Shown: positions 19,933-26,811, counted from the first letter of the stretch. The stretch is DNA of 64,000 bases from Shewanella woodyi ATCC 51908 (GCF_000019525.1 NC_010506.1:3224001-3288000), one strand, 5' to 3'. Numbers and translations are program-made. Notes: generated by a model from the sequence alone, not told the origin.

Positions 19933-20265
19933 GTGGTTAGTCAAAAGGAAGTATGCGAAAAATTTAAGGCCGACTTTATACCTTGCTCTGATGTAGAGAA
20001 GCTTGGCCTTGCTATAGAGACAATAGGTAAACTTCCAATAAATGGTCTGCGTCATAAAGCGGAAAATGGAACATGTGGCTGGTATATTTGGTGCGGTGAA
20101 GAACTGAGCCAAGAAACTGATTTTTTTAAACCGCTGCACGTGAGCCATATAAAAGAATACTTACCTGAAATAGAGCAGTATTTAGCATTGCCCCCAGGGT
20201 ATAGATTTTTAATCGCTGATGATTATGAGGATGTATGGCATGACTCATCGCTCACCAACATGTAA
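19933..20265 (+). CDS. Imm33/DUF2185-like cassette protein
   Basis: This soluble protein of 110 residues is encoded by the first cassette; GTG start after AAGGA. The core INGLRHKAENGTCGWYIWCG, then FFKPLHVSHIKEY and PPGYRFLIADDYEDVW, matches from memory a family annotated as Imm33-like immunity proteins. Members of that class are predicted to neutralise polymorphic toxins, but here no toxin gene is adjacent, as is usual for a single-gene integron cassette. The function is therefore open. It is followed directly by an attC whose first bases overlap the stop codon. Confidence 0.6.
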   Translation: MVSQKEVCEKFKADFIPCSDVEKLGLAIETIGKLPINGLRHKAENGTCGWYIWCGEELSQETDFFKPLHVSHIKEYLPEIEQYLALPPGYRFLIADDYEDVWHDSSLTNM

Positions 20266-20355
20266 CAAGTGCATGTTGCATCAGCCACTGCGTGGCTTGG
20301 ACGGTTTTTCCGCTCGTGCCTCGCTACAAAACCGCCGCAAATACAGGCGTTAGTG
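20262..20355 (+). repeat. attC site of cassette 1
   Basis: The site starts at GTAACAAG over the stop codon of the upstream gene and ends at GGCGTTAGTG. Internal arms include CGGTTTT/AAAACCG. It is about 94 bp. The R' core GTTAGTG departs from GTTRRRY at one of the R positions. Confidence 0.75.
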
Positions 20356-20362
20356 TCCTTAA

Positions 20363-20866
20363 ATGAAGAGTTTAGATTTCGCTTTTTTGTGCTCATTTAT
20401 AAGAGCTAAGCATTACGCACCAGAGGAAAACCCATATCGTTTGGCGTTAAAGCAGTTAAATTTTCCTTTGGCATTTTTTCTTTGTTTCGTTACATGGCTT
20501 ACTTTGATGCAGCTAGGACTTATGGACAAAGTAAATAGTTATTGGCCACAAAAGTATGTAGAACCAAGTAAATTCAACTTTTTTTCACCTGTTACATTCA
20601 TTCTTATCCCTTTATGGTATGGGGTTTATAGATTTACAAAGACGTATTTTTTAAGGGAATCTAAACAAAAAGAAATTAGAGCGTATTTCAAAGTGAAAAG
20701 TATTGAACAGGTTCCAAAATTTATTAACGTGTTTTGGTTTCTATATTTGTTTTCATCACCTGTTGTGATCTTTTCTAAAGATCCAATTATTATTGGGAGT
20801 GTTTTTGCTATTGTGGCATTAATGGAAATATTTGTTCGGTATAATTACGGAACCTCAGAACACTAA
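20363..20866 (+). CDS. Unrecognised cassette membrane protein
   Basis: This protein of 167 residues has about four hydrophobic segments, for example FPLAFFLCFVTWLTLMQLGL, FFSPVTFILIPLWYGVY, VFWFLYLFSSPVVIFS and IIGSVFAIVALMEIFV. Short charged loops, including KQKEIRAYFKVKS, separate the middle pair. It starts eight bases after the attC core of cassette 1 and its stop codon lies within the next attC, so gene and cassette are coextensive. I recognise no family. It is AT-rich compared with the core genome, as cassettes often are. Confidence 0.6.
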   Translation: MKSLDFAFLCSFIRAKHYAPEENPYRLALKQLNFPLAFFLCFVTWLTLMQLGLMDKVNSYWPQKYVEPSKFNFFSPVTFILIPLWYGVYRFTKTYFLRESKQKEIRAYFKVKSIEQVPKFINVFWFLYLFSSPVVIFSKDPIIIGSVFAIVALMEIFVRYNYGTSEH

Positions 20867-20963
20867 CAAATCAATAATGGAAAGGACGCAAAACGCATGG
20901 CTTGCGCTCCTTCGTCGCTAAGTTTAGCCATGCATTTATGCGCCCCATATTGAGGCGTTAGGT
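20861..20963 (+). repeat. attC site of cassette 2
   Basis: R'' is CACTAAC over the stop codon and R' is GTTAGGT (20957-20963), a full match to GTTRRRY. The central part, GGACGC...TGGCTTGCGCTC...TAGCCA, is nearly the same as in the attC of the disrupted cassette (25687-25781), so the two belong to one attC subfamily. Length is about 103 bp. Confidence 0.85.
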
Positions 20964-21002
20964 GTCCCTGAGTTCAGACATCAAATTTAGAGGTAGTAGA
21001 AA

Positions 21003-22286
21003 TTGAAGGAAGAAAATATTCCTAACTGGTGGAAGCAAGCAATAGCTATTGAGTATTTACCTTGTAGAGATTATTTAAAAGGTGATCGCTTATCACAATT
21101 TGACTTTAGCTTGGTAACGAAAGAACAGCTTGAGGAAGCGATTAACAAATACAAGATTGTTTCTTATGGTACGGTTATACATAATGTTGACCCTAGAACT
21201 TTTCAGCAGAAGAGAATGCTAGGGTTACTAGGTGGTGTAACCAAGCCTATTGTTGAGGGGGATTCTGCAGCAATAATTCCAAACGGTATTGTTTCAAAAA
21301 TTCATTTTCCCAACCTTGTAAATCCTATTGACGTTTGTGATCCACTTGAAACATTTAACTCACATATACAAGTTTTAGACGAGGGAATACTATATCAATG
21401 GGAAATAGCTAGGTTTGAAGGTGTCAAAGATAGGCACTATGGTCGCTGGGTTTCTGACTATGTTGATCTATCTGCATTCGATGAAGACCACGATGAATTT
21501 CAAGAGCTATGTTTTCTCAAACAGCAAACAAAAAACAATCCCGAAGAATATGTTGAAAGAGCTAGGTGCTACATAGAAAAAATTCAGTCTTTAAGGTTGG
21601 GCGTATTTAAGCAATTACTAGAGATACATAATGAGTTTAAAATGTCTGATCGTACCAGTAAAAAGAAGGTAGTAGATTATCCGCCACCATTGCTTTCCCA
21701 CTTTGAGACAATGAAAATTGAAGATGGTGAGATATCAACAAAAGCTTCTATGGCACCGATATTCTATCGCTCCGCTCTTAAGCACAGATTGCAAGCTAAG
21801 AAGCTTCAAAGCCCTAATGAAAAATATTCGATACATATTTTGGATGAAATACATCAAGAGAGAGCAGAGGCTATTATTATGGCAGCAGCTTGTCTTGAAG
21901 CAGTAGTAAATGAAGTCGGAGATACTAAACACAAAGAAATATGGAGTGGCGTTGAAAAGTTATCTCTCAATGAAAAATACAAGACAGTTTTTTATTTGAG
22001 CGGAAAACCCGATGACTTCGACATATCAAAATCTCCATTTCAATTCCTAAACAAGTTGATATCTGTAAGGAATGAAATGATCCATTTCAAACCAGGATAT
22101 AAGAGAGTAAAAGTCTTAAATGGTAAATCAACTTCAAGACTAGATACGCTGTTAGATATAGAGTTAATTGATAAATTACCCATGATTTTATGTGACTCAA
22201 TTAATGCGTTATATAAAGTGGCTGATTCACCATTGCCAGAGTGGCTATCAGATAAACCAGGTTGGAAATTGAGCGAAGACACCTAA
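21003..22286 (+). CDS. Unrecognised cassette protein with HEPN-like RX4H motif
   Basis: This protein of 427 residues uses a TTG start (MKEENIPNWWKQ). It has no membrane helix. The C-terminal third is helical and includes ERAEAIIMAAACLEAVVNE, then KLISVRNEMIHFKPGYKRV near residues 350-370. Arg356-Asn-x3-His361 fits the RX4-6H catalytic motif of HEPN ribonucleases, which occur in toxin-antitoxin and anti-phage systems. The long N-terminal region has no motif I know. The stop codon lies in the next attC. HEPN membership is an inference from this short motif in a helical setting; an alternative is a non-catalytic HEPN/MAE_28990-type domain. Confidence 0.5.
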   Translation: MKEENIPNWWKQAIAIEYLPCRDYLKGDRLSQFDFSLVTKEQLEEAINKYKIVSYGTVIHNVDPRTFQQKRMLGLLGGVTKPIVEGDSAAIIPNGIVSKIHFPNLVNPIDVCDPLETFNSHIQVLDEGILYQWEIARFEGVKDRHYGRWVSDYVDLSAFDEDHDEFQELCFLKQQTKNNPEEYVERARCYIEKIQSLRLGVFKQLLEIHNEFKMSDRTSKKKVVDYPPPLLSHFETMKIEDGEISTKASMAPIFYRSALKHRLQAKKLQSPNEKYSIHILDEIHQERAEAIIMAAACLEAVVNEVGDTKHKEIWSGVEKLSLNEKYKTVFYLSGKPDDFDISKSPFQFLNKLISVRNEMIHFKPGYKRVKVLNGKSTSRLDTLLDIELIDKLPMILCDSINALYKVADSPLPEWLSDKPGWKLSEDT

Positions 22287-22335
22287 CAAGTAAATCCAGG
22301 TGACGCCTACGGCGCACCTGATTTAGGCGTTAGCT
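22281..22335 (+). repeat. attC site of cassette 3 (short, 55 bp)
   Basis: R'' ACCTAAC matches RYYYAAC exactly and overlaps the stop codon. R' is GTTAGCT. The stem AGGTGACGCC/GGCGCACCT is compact, giving a short attC like the classical 59-base elements rather than the approximately 100-bp ones around it. Confidence 0.85.
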
Positions 22336-22379
22336 GTTCAATGTGGCAGTGTACTATTTTATAAACAACGGAAGTAAAC

Positions 22380-22988
22380 ATGGATTTTTTGGAGTTAACA
22401 GCACAACAGAAATACAAGCTTAGAGGCTTATTAATGATGGCGATAACAGCCACACTACAATGGTCAAATTTTGGTTTGTTTTATCTTCTAAATTATTTAA
22501 CGCCATATAAACCTGCTCTGACACTTGGATTAACAGTTAGTATACTTTTCTCCCTTTATGCTCTTTTTCAAACTGCTAGTAAGGCTGAAGCTCTTTCAAA
22601 GTACAAATATGATACGAATCAAGCTATTATGCTTTCCTGCTTGATCATATTTAATATGCTTCTCATTTATGCTTTTTATTATAGTTTTTACTCTATTAAA
22701 GCCCCAGATGGACTGCCAACTCAGGATTTCAAGGATTGCCTTTATTTCAGTATTGTTACTTTTACTACACTAGGCTACGGTGACTTTTTACCTAGCCCTG
22801 AAGTGCGCTTAGTAGCTGCTACGCAATCAGTTGTAGGGTACTTATGCTTAGGTATGATTACTTCAATGTTTTTTCTCATTGTTAGGCGAGGACAGCAGCA
22901 GTTCGAGCAATCAATCGAGAAGCAAATAAACGAACAAAAAGCCATAAAGCAATCTAAAACAAAGAAGAAACGCGGTAAAAACAAGTAA
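22380..22988 (+). CDS. Two-pore-domain-like potassium channel (Ion_trans_2) in a cassette
   Basis: This protein of 202 residues has about five hydrophobic segments. The last two flank a pore loop, IVTFTTLGYGDFLPSPE, containing the potassium selectivity filter TLGYGD near residues 130-135. The C-terminus is a short, very basic tail (QSKTKKKRGKNK). No RCK/TrkA-N domain is present. It probably forms a tetrameric inner-membrane potassium channel. It sits between two attC sites, so it is a mobile cassette gene. A potassium channel is an unusual cassette cargo: possible roles are osmotic adaptation or membrane-potential control, and a defence effector is conceivable but not shown. Confidence 0.8.
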   Translation: MDFLELTAQQKYKLRGLLMMAITATLQWSNFGLFYLLNYLTPYKPALTLGLTVSILFSLYALFQTASKAEALSKYKYDTNQAIMLSCLIIFNMLLIYAFYYSFYSIKAPDGLPTQDFKDCLYFSIVTFTTLGYGDFLPSPEVRLVAATQSVVGYLCLGMITSMFFLIVRRGQQQFEQSIEKQINEQKAIKQSKTKKKRGKNK

Positions 22989-23000
22989 TTGTAAATCCAC

Positions 23001-23098
23001 AGCTAACAAAACGTTTAAGAGTGATTCCAAACGCGTGCCGGTTTCGCTTCGCTCACCATTATGGCACACGGTTGTCACACCTTAACATGGCGTTGGCA
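23001..23098 (+). repeat. attC site of cassette 4
   Basis: It runs from AGCTAACAAAACG to GGCGTTGGCA. The inner arms GTTTAAGAGTG...CACACCTTAAC match those of the following attC (23661-23785). R' GTTGGCA departs from the consensus at its last two positions. Confidence 0.75.
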
Positions 23099-23190
23099 TC
23101 AGTACGAGGTTCACTCTAGGATATGGTTATTCTCTCGAAATCTAAGAAGCGATAGTATGATAGGCGAAGTCCAATAATCATGGAGAACTC

Positions 23191-23655
23191 ATGATGAATA
23201 TAGTTAAAGTAGACGACAGTAATGCTCATGTTTACGCCAATCTTTACCAAGGCTATGGAGCAGAGTTTTCTAGAATTATTGATGATAAGCCAAATGAAAA
23301 TGGTTTGTTTGAGATCTATCCTCAGTTAACAGGTTCTGTAACTGGTTACTTGCTTTATATAGACGGCACTCCTGCTGCACTAACGGCGATAGATGAGAAA
23401 TCTCCAAAGGCGTATGAAATTTGCGATTTTTATGTATTACCCTGTTTTCGTAAAAACAAAGTAGGGAAGCGTTTTATTTCAAGTTTGTTTGAGCGACTTG
23501 GAGGCTCATGGGAAATTAAGCAAGTGGCAGGGGCGGAACATGCCATCAGTTTTTGGCGAGACGTTGTAGGTGATTATACCTCAGGGCACTATGTTGAAGA
23601 TGTATATGAAGACCATAAGTGGGGTACAGTAACAAGGCAGTGCTTCTCACACTAA
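23191..23655 (+). CDS. GNAT-family N-acetyltransferase (cassette)
   Basis: This protein of 154 residues has the GNAT fold signature. A beta4-like strand AYEICDFYVLPCFRKNKVGK includes the acetyl-CoA-binding stretch RKNKVGKRF in place of the usual Q/RxxGxG/A loop, followed by a C-terminal SFWRDVVGDY motif. Two ATGs are adjacent (MMN); GGAGAA lies just upstream. The substrate is unknown, and cassette GNATs often modify small molecules. It ends just before a 125-bp attC. Confidence 0.8.
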   Translation: MMNIVKVDDSNAHVYANLYQGYGAEFSRIIDDKPNENGLFEIYPQLTGSVTGYLLYIDGTPAALTAIDEKSPKAYEICDFYVLPCFRKNKVGKRFISSLFERLGGSWEIKQVAGAEHAISFWRDVVGDYTSGHYVEDVYEDHKWGTVTRQCFSH

Positions 23656-23660
23656 AAAAT

Positions 23661-23785
23661 GCCTAACATCTGTTTAAGAGTGATTCGCAACGCTTGGCAT
23701 TTTTGCTATGTGTTGCATTTTGTGTTTAAGGTGGTTTGTGGGAGCTTCTGTATTGCGTTGCTCACACCTTAACAGGGCGTTGAGG
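23661..23785 (+). repeat. attC site of cassette 5, interrupted at its R' core
   Basis: R'' GCCTAAC matches RYYYAAC. The site ends GGGCGTT and is then continued not by a normal cassette start but by GAGGCTGTAGAATT, the end of an IS1182-type element. At about 120 bp it is similar in size to Vibrio cholerae repeats, with long arms around a central TTGGCATTT region. Confidence 0.75.
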
Positions 23786-24065
23786 CTGTAGAATTATTCA
23801 TTTTATAGAGCTATTGCTAGATTCAAGTAACTAGTTCTCTGCTGCTTGCTTTTTGTGCTTGAACACCCCTTCTTGCTGTGATCTAATAGATATTATTCCA
23901 CATTTGGTAAATTTATTATGGCCAACTATAAGCCAGATTTATCCTGCCAAAGTAAATTCATCCCTATCAACTTTTCAGCGCAAATCCTTCCAGGAACATT
24001 TGAATATGCACTAAGTTACATTGTCGAAAATAAACTCGACCTAACCCCATTTGATGCGTGGTATT
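23782..24065 (+). mobile_element. IS1182-type element, left end only
   Basis: The inverted-repeat-like end GAGGCTGTAGAATTATTC starts exactly after GGCGTT of the cassette 5 attC. About 135 bp further is the start of a transposase frame that breaks off after 49 codons at a 32-bp repeat. The rest of the element is missing, replaced by the Y1-transposase element. The same end sequence recurs in the MITE at 25782-25928. Confidence 0.65.
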
Positions 24066-24067
24066 GA
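23918..24067 (+). pseudogene. IS1182-family transposase, N-terminal fragment
   Basis: ATG 23918 opens MANYKPDLSCQSKF, followed by ILPGTFEYALSYIVENK and LDLTPFDAWY, then a stop. This is the recognisable N-terminus of IS1182-type (DDE) transposases. A full protein is about 450 residues, so roughly 90 percent is lost. The break coincides with the left end of the neighbouring Y1-transposase element. Confidence 0.75.
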
Positions 24068-24129
24068 TATTATTAAGACACCCATTTTAATTCTAACGAT
24101 ATTATTAAGACACCCATTTTAATTCTAAC
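24066..24129. repeat. Tandem pair of a 32-bp repeat at the left end of the Y1 element
   Basis: Two identical 32-bp copies (24066-24097 and 24098-24129) lie head to tail. Each contains TTAAGACACCCATTTTAATT. Read on the other strand this gives AATTAAAATGGGTGTCTTAA, which resembles the right end of the element in inverse orientation. Confidence 0.85.
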
Positions 24130-24335
24130 AAGAAATCAATCCTCTTTTGCTTAGCTAGAATAAAACTCTCTTTATTCCCTTAAGCCAAAAGCTTCACTGA
24201 GTGCTCAGAGAAATTGATTAAAAAGAGGGAATATAGGTCAAATTACTGAAGAGTAGGCAACAAGAACATCAAGCTGATAACCTGATTGGTAAAGCGTACT
24301 ATTTTATCTAAAACAAGTGAGATATGTTGTAGTAG

Positions 24336-25316
24336 CTAACTGCTGTCTAGCCACCGATGACAATTTGCAGCGCCTTGCCTGCGCTTTTTCTCTTGATGTT
24401 CACAAAAGACATCTAACTCTTGAAGTGTTCCAACTGCTCCTTTAAATAAATCGCCAAAGTCAGTCGTGAGTTTCAACCAGTTCTCTTGAGGAATATTGAG
24501 TCTATCGAGTATCCGCTGTGAAGCTTGGCTAATGGCACCACGTTTATCCTCTCTAATAATACGCCCTGTATCATCAACGAGTTGTAGGTAATCTTTAGCG
24601 CTGAACATGAGTCCTTTTGGCATCTCCTTGCGCTCATTACCCACAAATGGCAGTAACGATGTTGGCTGCTCGCCATCTAATGCCGCTTCTATACGTCGCT
24701 GTATACTGGTGAAGTTTGAGCGTTCTGGAGTTGTCGCCATCTTAGCTCTGATGGGGTTAAGGTCAACATAGGCCATGCAAGCCAATATGGCCGCATCATC
24801 AAGCAGAGCTTGAGATTTAAATCGTCCCTCCCAAAACCGCCCCGTGCACTTGTCTTCTTTGTTCGCCATACGTGCAATTGGCTCATTTAAGCATCTCATA
24901 AACCAAGAAATATCGCATAACCGACTTCGATATTGCGCGATAGAGTGCTTTAAACTATTAACTTCAAAGCTTTCTATCACTTCACCTTTAGCAAACTTTT
25001 GAGTGATATCAGTGCCTTTAAACAAGTTATGCCAATGTTCAACCACCTCTCTATCACTCCAAGCGTTAGCTTCATAGATATCGACTCTCAACACCAAGTG
25101 TAAGTGATTGGACATTACCGCATAGGCCGCTATATCAATAGCAAAGACCGCTGCTAATTTCAGTAACTGAGATTCAACCCAATCACGTCTGTGGTCATAG
25201 TTCTTACCAGTAAGCGCATCATCGCCAAATAGAAATGCCCTTCTCGTGACACGACTACAGCAATGATACATAGGTGTATCTTCTAAACTAATTTGACTTC
25301 TTCTTGGACGGGGCAT
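24336..25316 (-). CDS. REP-associated/IS200-like Y1 transposase
   Basis: This transposase of about 326 residues is read from ATG 25316 (MPRPRRSQISLEDTPMYHCC), which has AGAGG just upstream; a GTG at 25322 is also in frame. The HUH metal motif is MSNHLHLVLRV. Downstream family blocks are RFWEGRFKSQALLDDAAILA and AYVDLNPIRAKMA. The C-terminal extension after residue 200 is typical of the long gammaproteobacterial form. It acts on single-stranded DNA ends through a tyrosine, probably in the helical segment after the HUH motif. The frame is complete, so it may be active. Confidence 0.85.
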   Translation of the reverse strand: MPRPRRSQISLEDTPMYHCCSRVTRRAFLFGDDALTGKNYDHRRDWVESQLLKLAAVFAIDIAAYAVMSNHLHLVLRVDIYEANAWSDREVVEHWHNLFKGTDITQKFAKGEVIESFEVNSLKHSIAQYRSRLCDISWFMRCLNEPIARMANKEDKCTGRFWEGRFKSQALLDDAAILACMAYVDLNPIRAKMATTPERSNFTSIQRRIEAALDGEQPTSLLPFVGNERKEMPKGLMFSAKDYLQLVDDTGRIIREDKRGAISQASQRILDRLNIPQENWLKLTTDFGDLFKGAVGTLQELDVFCEHQEKKRRQGAANCHRWLDSS

Positions 25317-25337
25317 AACCACCTCTCATTTCAGCTC

Positions 25338-25503
25338 ATAAGTAAAGTTTAGTAAGAGGTATCAAAATGTGCTATTAATTGTGGGTGGCTCTATAAATCT
25401 GCCGATAAGTAAAGTTTAGTAAGAGGTATCAAAATGTGCTATTAATTGTGGGTGGCTCTATAAATCTGCCGGCTCTATAAATCTGCCGCTCTATAAATCT
25501 GCC
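25338..25503. repeat. Right-end repeats of the Y1 element (67 bp x2 plus partial copies)
   Basis: Copies at 25338-25404 and 25405-25471 are identical over 67 bp. Each ends in GGTGGCTCTATAAATCTGCC. Two further partial copies of only the last 17 and 15 bp follow (25472-25488 and 25489-25503). The nested pattern suggests repeated end-joining or slippage at the element's right end. Confidence 0.85.
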
Positions 25504-25686
25504 TACGCCTCATATGATGTTCTTGTTCATCAGCTCGCAAATTTGCTAGCGGCTTCCTCCAGACCAATACTCGCGGATAAGCCCTTGCCATTCGCTAGTA
25601 GTTAACGTTTAATAACAGTATATTATTTAAACGGTGACCTTCCTACAGAGGACTTTCACCTCATTAGTTCATGCCCATGCTGGGCG
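25504..25686. other. Decayed cassette sequence without a complete ORF
   Basis: No intact gene is seen. One frame reads VHQLANLLAASSRPILADK, a stop, then GDLPTEDFHLISSCPCWAYT, leading into the attC. It may be the remnant of a cassette gene, or a non-coding cassette. I do not assign a function. Confidence 0.4.
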
Positions 25687-25781
25687 TACACAAGTTGCTC
25701 AAGAAAGGACGCAAAAAGCTTGGCTTGCGCTCATTTTTCGCTAATTATAGCCAAGCGTTTTGCGCCTCTTAGCAAGGCGTT
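25687..25781 (+). repeat. attC site of cassette 6, split at its R' core by a MITE
   Basis: The site runs from TACACAAGTTGCTCAAG to GCAAGGCGTT. Its core GGACGC...TTGGCTTGCGCTC...TAGCCAAGC is very like the cassette 2 attC. The expected continuation of the R' core, AGGT, is found only 147 bp later (GTTAGGT, 25929-25935). Removing the MITE restores GGCGTTAGGT. Confidence 0.8.
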
Positions 25782-25928
25782 GAGGCTGTAGAATAACTAA
25801 ATTAGTCAAAACGACTAATTTTTTGAGCTCCTGTATCGCGCTGTAGACCGTTAACTCTATATAGGTAATGCATTTGTTACCCCTATTTTGTTGGGTAATT
25901 CATAAAAAACGAGTAATTCTACAGTCTC
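25782..25928. mobile_element. 147-bp MITE-like element inserted in an attC core
   Basis: Terminal inverted repeats are GAGGCTGTAGAATAACT (25782-25798) and, as reverse complement of 25912-25928, GAGACTGTAGAATTACT; 15 of 17 positions agree. GTT flanks both sides, consistent with a short target duplication. Internal hairpins include AAATTAGTC/GACTAATTT. The ends match the IS1182-type left end at 23782, so this is probably its non-autonomous derivative. No coding capacity. Confidence 0.7.
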
Positions 25929-25954
25929 GTTAGGTAACCAAGGAAGGAAATATT

Positions 25955-26317
25955 GTGGATAGTTTTAAATTTAGCCCTAAAAGCAAAAAAGTTTTGATGC
26001 TACTAGTTATATTAGCTCTTACTCCATTTGCACCTGAATTACTCTTGTTTATGGATGTTGCTGGTGTAGAAGTAGCCTTTACATGCCTCCTCATTATGAT
26101 TAAGCCCATGAAACTTTGGATTGAGTGCCAGATAGTTAAAATTAAAGAGTTCAGCCGTATGATGATCCTTGCTGTAAAGCAGCACCCAGTAAGTGATGCA
26201 CGAGTGTTTGCAGGTCATTATTTTGCATTTTCTTTAACATTCGTAATAACAAGCTCACTATTTGTGTCAAGTTCAATATGGTTGCCGATTTTAGTCATGG
26301 GTAGGTATATAGCGTAA
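25955..26317 (+). CDS. Unrecognised cassette membrane protein
   Basis: This protein of 120 residues has a GTG start (MDSFKFSPKSKKV) with AAGGAAGG 8-14 bases upstream. Hydrophobic segments lie near VLMLLVILALTPFAPELLLF, VEVAFTCLLIMI and the C-terminal FAFSLTFVITSSLFVSSSIW. A central amphipathic stretch separates them. No family is recognised. It starts 20 bp after the restored attC core (GTTAGGT), as expected for a cassette, and ends just before the next attC. Confidence 0.55.
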   Translation: MDSFKFSPKSKKVLMLLVILALTPFAPELLLFMDVAGVEVAFTCLLIMIKPMKLWIECQIVKIKEFSRMMILAVKQHPVSDARVFAGHYFAFSLTFVITSSLFVSSSIWLPILVMGRYIA

Positions 26318-26321
26318 GGAT

Positions 26322-26417
26322 ACCTAACACGCTGCTAAATCCAGATTCACCAAGGCAGTCACGCCATATGCTGAGCAAATCGCTTGCCAGGACAGGTCAC
26401 TCATTAGCGGGGTGTAA
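26322..26417 (+). repeat. attC site of cassette 7
   Basis: R'' ACCTAAC matches RYYYAAC. The opposite arm is TTAGCGGGGTGTAATG, complementary to CTAACACGCTGCTAA with a few mismatches. The R' core reads GTGTAAT and has lost the invariant GTT, so recombination at this site may be impaired. Confidence 0.6.
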
Positions 26418-26454
26418 TGTGTTCCCCTTTAAAGTAAGTTAATGGATTTGGGTC

Positions 26455-26700
26455 ATGGAAGAGCAATACGAATGTGAAAACTGCGGTCGCTTTGAAGTAT
26501 CTTGGGTATTGCCACTAACCAAGCGAAATATACTTCTAATGTTTATTCATTTAATGTCTTTTATTCTTTCATTAGTTTTATTTTTAACTGCACCAATATC
26601 GTGGCTTATTTTTATTTTTTGGTTAACTTTTTCATTCTTCTTCCGTAAGTTATACAAAGCAGGAAAAAGATGCTTTGCTTGTGGGCACCTAAACACATAA
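26455..26700 (+). CDS. Small zinc-ribbon membrane protein (cassette)
   Basis: This protein of 81 residues has an N-terminal CENC and a C-terminal CFAC pair (YECENCGRFEV and KRCFACGHLNT) bracketing two membrane helices in the middle (MFIHLMSFILSLVLFLTAPI and LIFIFWLTFSFFF). The two CxxC pairs could form one zinc ribbon on the cytoplasmic face. I know no family with this exact layout. The stop codon overlaps the following attC. Confidence 0.55.
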   Translation: MEEQYECENCGRFEVSWVLPLTKRNILLMFIHLMSFILSLVLFLTAPISWLIFIFWLTFSFFFRKLYKAGKRCFACGHLNT

Positions 26701-26798
26701 CAAGGCAAATAAAGCGGGACTGCTTACTGCTTGCTCGGTTCCTCTTTGTTTAGCATTTTAGTAAACATTTATGAGCCTATTTATTAATGACGTTAGAG
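26695..26798 (+). repeat. attC site of cassette 8
   Basis: ACATAAC over the stop codon is the R'' box and GACGTTAGAG the R' end. Arms are weakly paired. This is the last attC I can support in the array. Confidence 0.55.
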
Positions 26799-26811
26799 AT
26801 ACAAGGTCAGC

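Larger units (their letters stand above)
24066..25503 (-). mobile_element. Y1 (HUH) transposase element with tandem-duplicated ends
   Basis: One Y1-transposase gene is bounded on the left by two 32-bp direct copies and on the right by two 67-bp direct copies plus two partial copies of the outermost 15-17 bp. On opposite strands both ends share ATTAA...TGGGTG.CT, so they form an inverted pair. The element replaced the rest of an IS1182-type copy. Exact boundaries are inferred from the repeats. Confidence 0.6.
17305..26798. other. Chromosomal integron: intI, attI region and cassette array
   Basis: A minus-strand intI is followed on its promoter side by about nine plus-strand coding or non-coding units. 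Most end in an imperfect palindrome that finishes with GGCGTTRR-like sequence, the R' core of attC. Cassette order: Imm33-like, membrane protein, HEPN-like, potassium channel, GNAT, a disrupted cassette, membrane protein, zinc-ribbon membrane protein, and a terminal gene without a clear attC. Four mobile elements have entered: ISL3, an IS1182 type, a Y1-transposase element and a MITE. The right boundary is uncertain because the last attC I can defend ends near 26798. Confidence 0.85.

Noticed and set aside
25338..25503. Tandem repeats considered as a CRISPR array
   Set aside because: Copies are directly adjacent with no spacers, 67 bp long, and belong to a transposase element end.
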